The notes beneath the pieces were generated by a model, which saw nothing but the letters and a program-made list of their open reading frames with translations, was not told the origin of the DNA and ran no database searches. A program made the translations under genes and the position numbers. This document shows positions 18,285 to 25,875 of a stretch of 64,000 bases of DNA, piece by piece; position 1 is the first letter of the stretch; each line of letters opens with the position of its first letter. Source of the stretch: Rhizobium leucaenae USDA 9039 (GTDB taxonomy: Bacteria > Pseudomonadota > Alphaproteobacteria > Rhizobiales > Rhizobiaceae); contig NZ_AUFB01000003.1 in the NCBI RefSeq assembly GCF_000426285.1, positions 1-64,000 on the forward strand. Direction: 5' to 3'.

Positions 18285-18298
18285 TGAAATTCTTTTCA
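18285..18298. promoter_or_regulatory. Palindrome TGAAA-N4-TTTCA, candidate operator in divergent promoter
   Basis: This lies between the NTF2-like gene (minus) and RidA (plus), 84 bp before the RidA start. Its half-sites equal those of the palindrome at 9584-9598 before the ABC operon, differing only in spacer length. A shared RpiR operator is a reasonable guess, not shown. Confidence 0.35.
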
Positions 18299-18381
18299 TA
18301 AACTACGATTTTCACTGGTCAAATTCCGCTTTCTATGGTCATTTGTCAACGCAATAAGAAAATAATTTGCAGGATTCGAAA

Positions 18382-18771
18382 ATGTCCATCAAGCGTTATG
18401 GGACTGGCCAGACGGGTGCGGGCGGCAAGCCGCTGCCCTTTGCGCGTGCGGTCGAAGCCAATGGCTGGCTCCATGTCTCGGGCCAGGTCGCCATGGAAGA
18501 CGGCGAGATCATCGACGGCGGTATCATCGCCCAGACCCACAAGGCGATCGGCAATCTCATCGATATTCTCCATGAAGCCGGCTACGGCGTCGAGCATGTC
18601 GTCCGCGTCGGCGTCTGGCTCGACGATCCCCGTGACTTCTGGAGCTTCAACAAGATCTACCAGGACTACTTCGGCGCGCATCCGCCGGCGCGCGCCTGCG
18701 TGCAGTCGTCGATGATGGTGGACTGCAAGGTGGAGATCGATTGCATCGCGTATAAGACGCCGGAAGGCTGA
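18382..18771 (+). CDS. RidA family enamine/imine deaminase
   Basis: 129 residues, normal for the family. RidA proteins hydrolyse reactive enamines and imines such as 2-aminoacrylate released by PLP enzymes acting on serine or threonine. The closing half has the active-site arginine in HPPARACVQSSMM and the final KVEIDCIAY strand. AGGATTCG precedes the ATG at 18382; an upstream in-frame TTG at 18367 lacks a site. It is divergent from the D-amino-acid enzyme trio, whose product would be its natural substrate; this pairing is an inference from known RidA chemistry. Confidence 0.9.
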   Translation: MSIKRYGTGQTGAGGKPLPFARAVEANGWLHVSGQVAMEDGEIIDGGIIAQTHKAIGNLIDILHEAGYGVEHVVRVGVWLDDPRDFWSFNKIYQDYFGAHPPARACVQSSMMVDCKVEIDCIAYKTPEG

Positions 18772-18835
18772 AGCGGCAAGACTTCGGGGGAGGCAGCATG
18801 GCTTCGAAAAAGACCATGCGTTAAGGGGGAAGTCC

Positions 18836-19699
18836 GTGGATATTTTCACGACCATGCAGGAGGAAAGGGGGCGGCTGTCGCAGTCGGAAAACCGTATTGT
18901 CGACATCGTCCTCAACGACTTCGAATTCGCGGTCAATGCTTCCATCATCGAGCTTGCCGGCAAGGCGGATGTTTCGCCGCCGACCGTCACCCGCTTCTGC
19001 CGCCGCCTCGGCTGCGAGAGCTTTTCCGATTTCAAGGTGCAGCTTGCCCGCACCGCCTATGTCGGCATGCGCTATATCAAGCCCGAGCCGAAAAGCATCG
19101 AACCGGCGGATGTCGCCCAGGACATCATCACCAAGGCGCAGAATGCGCTGTTCCTGCTGCATCGCGGGCTGGATATCCCTGCCATCGAGCAGGCGTCGAA
19201 CAGGCTTGCCGGCGCGGAGATGATCTACGCCTTCGGCTCCGGCGGCAATTCTTCGATGATCGCCAGTGAGCTGCAGAACAGGCTTTTCCGCCTCGGCCTG
19301 CGCGTCACCGCCAGTTCCGATCACAGCATGCAGTTGATGATGGCCGCCGCCGCCAAGCCCGCGGATGTGCTGATCGGTTCGTCGCTGTCCGGCCGCAATG
19401 CCGAGCTGGTGCGGGCCTTTAAGCTCGCCCGCGAGGCCAAGGTGCCGACCATTGCGCTGACGCAGAGCCACAGTCCGGTGGCGCTGGCCGCAGATATCAC
19501 CGTGCCGGTGGATTTGCCTGAGGGCAACAATATCTATCGCCCGACGTCGACGCGCATCGCCTACCTCGCGGTCGTGGATATCATTGCAAGCCTTGTGGCG
19601 TACCGCATTCAGCCGCAGGCGACGGTAACGCTGCGCCGCATCAAGCAGCAACTCGTGACCCATCGCGACGGCGACGACCGCCAGCTTCTCGGGGACTAA
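18836..19699 (+). CDS. RpiR family transcriptional regulator (HTH + SIS)
   Basis: 287 residues from GTG at 18836, preceded by AAGGGGGA. The N-terminal RpiR helix-turn-helix reads LSQSENRIVDIVL then SPPTVTRFCRRLGCESFSDF. The C-terminal SIS domain (about 120-260, YAFGSGGNSSMIASE and IGSSLSGRNAELV) binds phosphosugars. RpiR proteins commonly control nearby amino-sugar, MurNAc or sugar-phosphate genes. Position in the middle of the island makes it the likely local regulator, and the matching palindromes at 9584 and 18285 are candidate targets. Confidence 0.92.
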   Translation: MDIFTTMQEERGRLSQSENRIVDIVLNDFEFAVNASIIELAGKADVSPPTVTRFCRRLGCESFSDFKVQLARTAYVGMRYIKPEPKSIEPADVAQDIITKAQNALFLLHRGLDIPAIEQASNRLAGAEMIYAFGSGGNSSMIASELQNRLFRLGLRVTASSDHSMQLMMAAAAKPADVLIGSSLSGRNAELVRAFKLAREAKVPTIALTQSHSPVALAADITVPVDLPEGNNIYRPTSTRIAYLAVVDIIASLVAYRIQPQATVTLRRIKQQLVTHRDGDDRQLLGD

Positions 19700-19727
19700 A
19701 CAACTAGGATTTATCAGGGGCAGAAGC

Positions 19728-20504
19728 ATGACTCAATCCGTCGCCATCGTCACCGGAGCTGCCGGCGATATCGGGCGCGCCATTGCCCGGCGTCTTGCGG
19801 ATGATCACGATATCGTCCTGTTGGTCGATATCGATGCTGCGGCCGTCCAAAAGACTGCGGAAGAGCTGGGGCCGACGGAACGCTTCGTAGCCCTGAAAAC
19901 CGATGTCACCAGCGAGACCGATACCGCTGAGATGGCAAAGGTTGCGGCCGGACTGGGCGTGGTCAGGACCCTGGTCAACAATGCCGGTGCGGCCCGCGCC
20001 GTCAGCCTGCACGATACGACGCCGGATATCTGGCGCGCCGACAATGCTCTCAATCTCGAAGCTGCCTTCCTGTGTTTCCGCGCCGTCGAGCATATGCTGA
20101 AGGCATCGAAGGGATCGCTGATCAATATCGCTTCCGTCAACGGAATGGCCGTTTTCGGCCACCCCGCCTATAGCGCCGCCAAGGCCGGACTGCTGCATTT
20201 CACCCGCCTGGTGGCGGTCGAATACGGCAAGTTCGGCATCCGCGCCAATGCGGTCGCGCCGGGCACGGTGCGCACGCAGGCCTGGGAGGCGCGTGCGACC
20301 GCCAACGCCAATGTCTTTGAAGAGGCCCGCCGCTGGTATCCGCTGCAGCGCGTCGTCGATCCCGCCGATGTCGCCAATGCCGTGGCCTTTCTCGCCGGTT
20401 CGATGGCCGCTGCCATCACCGGCGTTTGCCTGCCGGTCGATTGCGGCTTGACCGCGGGACAGGCCGAGCTCGCCCATACATTTTCACAGTCCGATCATTA
20501 TTGA
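19728..20504 (+). CDS. Short-chain dehydrogenase/reductase
   Basis: 258 residues, classical SDR. Cofactor motif TGAAGDIG (near residue 9), NNAG after LVNNAGAAR, catalytic serine in INIASVNG and the YSAAK pair (AYSAAKAGLLHF). The acidic residue ending the second strand (VDID) suggests NAD preference. It follows the RpiR gene by 28 bp and precedes the GH20 hexosaminidase by 27 bp, so the three are probably one transcript. The substrate, likely a sugar or hydroxy acid, is not known. Confidence 0.9.
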   Translation: MTQSVAIVTGAAGDIGRAIARRLADDHDIVLLVDIDAAAVQKTAEELGPTERFVALKTDVTSETDTAEMAKVAAGLGVVRTLVNNAGAARAVSLHDTTPDIWRADNALNLEAAFLCFRAVEHMLKASKGSLINIASVNGMAVFGHPAYSAAKAGLLHFTRLVAVEYGKFGIRANAVAPGTVRTQAWEARATANANVFEEARRWYPLQRVVDPADVANAVAFLAGSMAAAITGVCLPVDCGLTAGQAELAHTFSQSDHY

Positions 20505-20531
20505 ACGCTTGTCGTTAAGGAGAGAATAGAT

Positions 20532-22451
20532 ATGCAGCCGGCTTCCAATCATCTCGAAAACACCTGGTCTCCCGAGGGCGGACCGAATGGCCGCCTGACG
20601 TTTACGCTGGTCAATCTGTCGAATGCGCCGCTGACCGGTTTCCGGCTGGTCTATACGTCGTTGACGCGCGTCATCGATTCCAAGGCCTGCGACAATGCCG
20701 TGTTCCTTCGCCGCAACGCCAATTTCCATGAATTCGCCCCGCCCGCCGGCCTGTCGCTTGCATCAGGCGAAAGCTGGACCTTCAGCGTCAGCGGCCTGAA
20801 CCGCACCGCGAAACATTGCACCGATGGCGCCAAGTCCGCCTATCTGACACTGTCCGATGGTACCCACGTTCCGGTATCCGTTACTGACCTCCTGCTCGAA
20901 GGGCGCGTCAGTGCGCCGCCGCCTGTGCTGTTGCCGGAAGGCAAGCTCGATCTTCCTTTCGCCATCCAGCCCTGGCCGGCAGCGATCGATGTCAAGCCGG
21001 GCGAGACCTTTCCCGTCGCCATCTATCCCGTCAAGGGAACCGATGGTGGCAGCCTGAAGGCCGTTGCGACGGCGTTGGCGCTCTCCCAGCGCCTGTTCCC
21101 GGTCAATCACGCGCCGTTCAGCCTCATTACCGCGCCGCAGGGGAGGCGCCTGCGCTTCGTCGAGCGGCCGGCTCTCGCCAAGGAAGCCTATGAGCTCACT
21201 TTCTCGGCCGACGAGATCACGCTTGCCTATTCCGCCGACGCCGGCCGCCTCTATGGCCTGACGACATTGGCGCAGCTCCTGGATGGCGCGCGGCGTGAAC
21301 CCGGCAAATTCCGCTTTCCGATCACCGGCACGATCTCCGACCAGCCGCGTTACGGCTGGCGCGGCTGCCATCTCGACGTCTCCCGGCAGTTTCATCCTAA
21401 GGAAAACGTAAAGCGGCTGATCGATATCCTCGCCTGGCTGAAACTCAACATCTTCCATTGGCATTTGACCGACGACGAGGCCTGGCGGCTGGAGATCAAG
21501 GCCTATCCGCAGCTCACCTCGACCGGCGTGCTGCGCGGCCCGGACGAACCTTTGCTGCCGCAGCTCGGCAATGGCGCTGAGCCGGTGGACGGCTTCTATT
21601 CGCAGGCAGACGTCCGGGAGATCGTCGCCCATGCCCTGGCGCTCGGCGTCGAGGTCGTGCCGGAGATTGATATTCCCGGCCATAGCACGGCCGCCCTGGT
21701 CGCCCTGCCGGATCTGGCCGACGGGCAGGAGGCGCCGGAGAGCTATCATTCCGTCCAGGGCTATCCCAACAACGCCCTCAACCCTGCGGTCGAGCCGACC
21801 TATGAATTCCTCGGTAAAGTGTTCGACGAAATGGTCGACCTGTTCCCCTCCGAGTATATCCATATCGGCGGCGACGAAGTGGCTAATGGCTCCTGGCTCG
21901 CCTCGCCGCTCGCCCGCAAGCTGATGGAGCAGGAAGGCATATCCGGCACTTTTGCGCTGCAATCCTATTTCCTGAAGCGGGTGAAGACGATGCTGACGGC
22001 ACGCGGCCGCAAGCTTGCCGGCTGGAACGAAGTCGCCCATGGCGGCGGCGTCGGCACGGAAGGCACGCTGCTGATGGCCTGGGAGAAACCGGAGGTCGGC
22101 ATCGAGCTTGCGCGCGAAGGCTACGATGTGGTGATGACGCCCGGACAGGCCTATTATCTCGATATGGTGCAGGCGGAAGCCTGGCAGGAGCCGGGTGCAA
22201 GCTGGGCCGGCACCGTGCCACCGGCACATACCTACGCCTATGAGGCGGAAGGTGAATTCCCCGAGGAATTGAAGGATCGGATGAAAGGCGTGCAGGCCTG
22301 CATCTGGCTCGAGAATTTTCTCACCCGCGCCTATTTCAACCGCCTCGTCTTCCCCAGATTGCCGGCCATCGCCGAAGCCGCCTGGACGCCGAAGGCGGGC
22401 AAGAATTGGGAACGGTTCGCCGCGATCGTGCGGCTCAGTCCGGCTCTATAG
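20532..22451 (+). CDS. Beta-N-acetylhexosaminidase, glycoside hydrolase family 20
   Basis: 639 residues. An N-terminal beta domain (about 10-120), a GH20b-type domain (about 140-265) and the catalytic barrel starting at GWRGCHLDVSRQFHP. The catalytic D448-E449 pair sits in HIGGDEVANG, and FHWHLTDDEAWRLE is also diagnostic. There is no signal peptide, so it works in the cytoplasm on an imported compound, removing terminal GlcNAc or GalNAc. GGAGA precedes the ATG. It closes the ABC/RpiR island and is the best clue that the imported compound is an amino-sugar conjugate. Confidence 0.92.
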   Translation: MQPASNHLENTWSPEGGPNGRLTFTLVNLSNAPLTGFRLVYTSLTRVIDSKACDNAVFLRRNANFHEFAPPAGLSLASGESWTFSVSGLNRTAKHCTDGAKSAYLTLSDGTHVPVSVTDLLLEGRVSAPPPVLLPEGKLDLPFAIQPWPAAIDVKPGETFPVAIYPVKGTDGGSLKAVATALALSQRLFPVNHAPFSLITAPQGRRLRFVERPALAKEAYELTFSADEITLAYSADAGRLYGLTTLAQLLDGARREPGKFRFPITGTISDQPRYGWRGCHLDVSRQFHPKENVKRLIDILAWLKLNIFHWHLTDDEAWRLEIKAYPQLTSTGVLRGPDEPLLPQLGNGAEPVDGFYSQADVREIVAHALALGVEVVPEIDIPGHSTAALVALPDLADGQEAPESYHSVQGYPNNALNPAVEPTYEFLGKVFDEMVDLFPSEYIHIGGDEVANGSWLASPLARKLMEQEGISGTFALQSYFLKRVKTMLTARGRKLAGWNEVAHGGGVGTEGTLLMAWEKPEVGIELAREGYDVVMTPGQAYYLDMVQAEAWQEPGASWAGTVPPAHTYAYEAEGEFPEELKDRMKGVQACIWLENFLTRAYFNRLVFPRLPAIAEAAWTPKAGKNWERFAAIVRLSPAL

Positions 22452-22597
22452 GCAGGATGTCCAGGGTCGTGATTGCCGCAGCCGTGATTGGCTGCATTGC
22501 CGGCAACGCATGGCAATGTCACGAAAACGATTGAGTAGATGCGGAATAATGGGGTTCCTTCCGATAGCGACGCCTGTCCCCTACAAGAGGAATCCCC

Positions 22598-22909
22598 ATG
22601 AAAAAGATCATTTTGCTCGTGGCACTGACGCTGTCCGCCTCCAGTGCAATGGCAATGTCTCGCTATGACACCCACAACATGACCTGTTCGGCTCTTCACA
22701 ACAAGATCGTCGAAGAAGGCGAAATCGTCCTGCGATACCCCTCGCACAGCGTCAACCAACTGATGATGTACGATCGCTACGTCTCAAGCTCCGCCGCCTG
22801 CATAAACCGCGGCACCATGTCGAGCGCCTCGGTGCCGACGTCGGACGAACCGAGCTGCAAGGTTCAGCGCTGTGTCTCGACGACGGGCAAGGGACATAAT
22901 CGCAAGTGA
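22598..22909 (+). CDS. Small secreted cysteine-containing protein of unknown function (103 aa)
   Basis: I do not recognise a named family. A signal peptide (MKKIILLVALTLSASSAMAM) is followed by a short mature chain with four cysteines (MTCSAL, AACINR, PSCKVQRC), enough for two disulfides. The RYDTHNMTCSALHNKI and GEIVLRYPS pattern recalls small periplasmic proteins of rhizobia, but I cannot assign a role. AGAGGA lies seven bases before the ATG. It stands alone after the GH20 gene. Confidence 0.7.
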   Translation: MKKIILLVALTLSASSAMAMSRYDTHNMTCSALHNKIVEEGEIVLRYPSHSVNQLMMYDRYVSSSAACINRGTMSSASVPTSDEPSCKVQRCVSTTGKGHNRK

Positions 22910-22958
22910 GTGGGTGCTAAGCCGAGCGAATAGCGGTGATGTTTGAGGACAGGCCCGT

Positions 22959-23528
22959 TCAGGGATTGATCCATCTGGCGTCCGCGGGAACTCCCCGATC
23001 ATCGTAACGGAAGACGGCGCGGCGGTTCTCGGCCTGCCGCAACTGGAACCAGTCCATTGTTTCGGCTTGAAATATCAGCACGCCAAAGAAGGCTCGCCCT
23101 TCAGCGTCCCCGTTTGTCTCCCCGGTCGGCGATATCTCGCCGACATTTTCACCCGGCGGCCCGCCCGAGTAGGTGCTACGTGTCCAAGGCGAAAGGCGAT
23201 CCCAAGCCTCGTTCGCAAGTTCACTCCCCGGTCCATGAAGTTCCGCTGACCCCTGAAAGCGAAGCTGCAATCGTGACTGCTCACTAAAGCCGAGGATCGT
23301 GACCGCAGGTTTGGCGCATATTTCTTGCCACTTGGCGCTTCTGATATCCGTGTGAATTTCCATCAGACGCCGTGCTCCGTCCGCCCGCCGCAGCACGACC
23401 ATACGGGCCTGCGGTCGGCCGAAAGCATCCACCGAACACAGGTTCACGTAGCGAAAGCCGGACTGCGAACCGGTCGCTGAGACTTCAAGTTCTGCCCAAG
23501 CAGCCGCATCGATCCCGGAGAGATTCAC
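22959..23528 (-). CDS. Pyridoxamine 5'-phosphate oxidase-like flavin-binding protein
   Basis: 189 residues with a split-barrel FMN-binding fold: VNLCSVDAFGRPQARMVVLR, IHTDIRSAKWQEICAKP and a C-terminal MDWFQLRQAENRRAVFRY that resembles the PNPOx dimer region. True PdxH has a stricter C-terminal signature, so this is more likely a general flavin or F420-type reductase of unknown substrate. It starts with GTG at 23528, and that GTG overlaps the stop of the DUF1330 gene (GTGA), so both are translated together. Confidence 0.8.
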   Translation of the reverse strand: MNLSGIDAAAWAELEVSATGSQSGFRYVNLCSVDAFGRPQARMVVLRRADGARRLMEIHTDIRSAKWQEICAKPAVTILGFSEQSRLQLRFQGSAELHGPGSELANEAWDRLSPWTRSTYSGGPPGENVGEISPTGETNGDAEGRAFFGVLIFQAETMDWFQLRQAENRRAVFRYDDRGVPADARWINP

Positions 23529-23827
23529 CGGGTTACCTCGTCAGACCCTTCGAGGATGGACAGTTCACGGGAATAGGCGCGAGCGGCGAACTCGAGGGAG
23601 GCCTGATACTCGGGATCATGATAGCAGGCCTTGGCGGCCTCATAGCTGTCGAAGCGCAGGATCAACTGGCGCGGGGCATGCTTCCCTTCGACGGTCTCGA
23701 CCGCTCCTCGGCCGGCGATGATCTCGACACGGTAGCGCTTGGCGATCGCGGCAAACATTTCGCCGTAGGTCTTGAGTGCCTCGGCGTCTTGAATTTCGCC
23801 GCCCTTGACGATCCAGTAACCTGACAT
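23525..23827 (-). CDS. DUF1330 family protein
   Basis: 100 residues, standard length, a dimeric alpha+beta barrel. Typical pieces are MSGYWIVKGGEIQDAEALKT, the central EIIAGRGAVETVEG and LILRFDSYEAAKACYHDPEY. Its function is not established; members often sit beside small oxidoreductases, as here. It lies between an SDR (36 bp upstream) and the flavin-fold gene (overlapping), forming a three-gene operon. Confidence 0.88.
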   Translation of the reverse strand: MSGYWIVKGGEIQDAEALKTYGEMFAAIAKRYRVEIIAGRGAVETVEGKHAPRQLILRFDSYEAAKACYHDPEYQASLEFAARAYSRELSILEGSDEVTR

Positions 23828-23859
23828 TCCTGTTCTCCTCGACGCTTGAGCCGTTCAGG

Positions 23860-24564
23860 TCAGACAGACCGGGTAAGGCCACCGTCGACCTTGAGGTTCT
23901 GTCCCGTAATGTAGCCTGCTCCGTCCGACACGAGAAAGGAGATCGTCGCGGCCACTTCGGCGCTTGTGCCGTAGCGCTTCATCGGAACGCTGTCGCGGCG
24001 CTCCTCCGTCGCGGGCAGGCTATCGATCCAGCCCGGCAGCACATTGTTGATGCGGATGCCGTCGCCCGCATAGGTATCAGCGTAAATCTTGGTGTAGGAC
24101 GCCAGCCCCGCGCGGAAGACTGCCGACGTGGGGAACATCGAAGACGGTTCGAACACCCAGGCGGTCGAGATATTCACGATCGCGCCCGACTTCTGCGCCT
24201 GCATGATCGGCGTTACCAGCCGAACGGGACGGATGACGTTCATCAAATAGACGTCGAGGCCAGTATGCCATTGTTCGTCCGTAATCTCGGTGATCGGCGC
24301 GCGGGGACCGTGGCCCGCGCTGTTGACGAGGGCGTCGATCCGACCCCACTTCTCCACAGTGGCGTCGACCAAGCGCTTGAGATCGTCGTTGGATTGATTC
24401 GATCCGGTAATGCCGATGCCGCCTAGTTCCTTGGCGAGCGCCTCGCCCTTGCCGGACGAGGACAGGATCGCAACTTTGTAGCCATCGGCCGCCAGGCGCT
24501 TCGCCGCCTCGGCGCCCATGCCACTGCCGCCAGCCGTGACAATTGCCACCTTTTCTACTGCCAT
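23860..24564 (-). CDS. Short-chain dehydrogenase/reductase
   Basis: About 234 residues. Cofactor motif TAGGSGMGAEAAK, NSAGHGPR in place of NNAG, and serine in VNISTAWVFE. The usual YxxxK appears changed to FRAGLASYTK, so the catalytic tyrosine is missing at its normal position; activity is uncertain. The ATG at 24564 (MAVEKVAIV) has AAGGA eight bases before it and is preferred to that at 24573, where the site would touch the start. It leads the operon with DUF1330 and the flavin-fold gene, and diverges from a LysR regulator that probably controls it. Confidence 0.8.
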   Translation of the reverse strand: MAVEKVAIVTAGGSGMGAEAAKRLAADGYKVAILSSSGKGEALAKELGGIGITGSNQSNDDLKRLVDATVEKWGRIDALVNSAGHGPRAPITEITDEQWHTGLDVYLMNVIRPVRLVTPIMQAQKSGAIVNISTAWVFEPSSMFPTSAVFRAGLASYTKIYADTYAGDGIRINNVLPGWIDSLPATEERRDSVPMKRYGTSAEVAATISFLVSDGAGYITGQNLKVDGGLTRSV

Positions 24565-24681
24565 AGCCGACATCCTTCTTCGATTTCATCCCGGTTGCCG
24601 GGCCTCATGCATTCGAATACCATGGGCTTTAAGCGAGAGCGAACCAGTTTTCCTCAAATTTCCCTGTAGAAAAACTATCGA

Positions 24682-25569
24682 ATGTTCATGCCCATCGGAA
24701 ATCTTCCGTCCCTTAACGCCCTCAAGGCCTTCGAAGTTGCAGCCCGACACCTCAACTTCCGGCTCGCGGCGGAGGAACTCGGCGTGACGCAAGGAGCTGT
24801 TGCTCAGCACATACGAGGACTGGAGGCGGAACTTGGGGTGGCGTTGTTCGAGCGTCTGCCAAAATCATTGGCTCTGACGGGTGAAGGACGGACCTACGTT
24901 GCCGACGTTCGACGTGCGTTCGAACTGCTGTCCGCAGCGACGGCGAATCTGAAGCCGCAACCGGTCAAACTGACGGTCAGCACGACGCCAACCTTCGCCT
25001 CGAAATGGCTGATCCCCCGCCTGCCGGACTTTACGGCGAAGCATCCTGGCCTCGACCTGCACATCCTAGCCACAGATCGTATCTCCAGCTTCCAGACAGA
25101 CGGCGTTGATCTAGCGATTCGATACGGGGCACCACCCTTTGGCCCTGGTCTTGCCGCCGAGTTGTTATTCGAGCAGGAAATCATTCCGGTCTGCAATCCG
25201 GGCCTTGTTTCCGAAGGCAGTGAACCACGGAATGCAGAAGAACTTACGCGCTATACCCTTCTTCACGACGCCCATAATTTCTGGCCGGAGTATATCGACA
25301 GGTTTCTTGGCGGCGGCGATCCGGCGCTGTTTCGAGGCATCAGCTTCTCGCAGACCTCGCACGCGATCGAAGCTGCCATCGCAGGGCAGGGCATAGCCAT
25401 GGCCACCCGCGCTTTCGTATCGACGGACATCGAAGCGGGCAGGCTCAGGCAGATCATCAACGGTGTGCTTCGCGCGCGGGCTGGCTTCTATCTCGTGAAA
25501 CCGCGATATCGGAGGTCGGAAGCGGTCGACAAGCTCCAGGATTGGCTATGGTCCCAGGTGCAGGATTGA
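24682..25569 (+). CDS. LysR family regulator, GcvA-like
   Basis: 295 residues. The winged helix-turn-helix is LPSLNALKAFEVAARHLNFR then LGVTQGAVAQHIRGLE, the GcvA-subgroup form, and the effector domain begins PVKLTVSTTPTFASKWLIPR. A second in-frame ATG lies at 24688; neither has a clear ribosome-binding site. By the usual LysR pattern it should regulate the divergent SDR-DUF1330-flavoprotein operon across the 117-bp gap. The effector is unknown. Confidence 0.88.
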   Translation: MFMPIGNLPSLNALKAFEVAARHLNFRLAAEELGVTQGAVAQHIRGLEAELGVALFERLPKSLALTGEGRTYVADVRRAFELLSAATANLKPQPVKLTVSTTPTFASKWLIPRLPDFTAKHPGLDLHILATDRISSFQTDGVDLAIRYGAPPFGPGLAAELLFEQEIIPVCNPGLVSEGSEPRNAEELTRYTLLHDAHNFWPEYIDRFLGGGDPALFRGISFSQTSHAIEAAIAGQGIAMATRAFVSTDIEAGRLRQIINGVLRARAGFYLVKPRYRRSEAVDKLQDWLWSQVQD

Positions 25570-25696
25570 GGAGTACCCTTCGAAGCCACCGCACGGCAGG
25601 CCGCAAGCGCATCGCTACGATCCTATGTCAAAGGCACTAAACGCCCAACTTTTCAGGAAATCTAACTCTTTGATCTTGGCAGTGATCAAAATGGAA

Positions 25697-25783
25697 TGGT
25701 GCCCAGAAGAGGACTCGAACCTCCACACCCTTTCGGGTACCAGCACCTGAAGCTGGCGCGTCTACCAATTCCGCCATCTGGGC
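25697..25783 (-). tRNA. tRNA-Leu (anticodon CAG), CCA encoded
   Basis: The minus strand folds as an 87-nt class II tRNA: acceptor GCCCAGA pairs with TCTGGGC, D-arm GGCGGAATTGGTAGACGC, anticodon stem CCAGC/GCTGG with loop TTCAGGT (anticodon CAG), a long variable arm and T-arm GGTTCGAGTCC. The 3' CCA is encoded. It reads leucine codon CUG. Confidence 0.97.
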
Positions 25784-25875
25784 GACGGACACGCATGTAA
25801 GGGGGTGGCTCTCCGGTGTCAACAGGGTTTTTGAAGTTTTCGTGGCAATCTCAAAAAAAGCGGTTGAAGCCCGGG

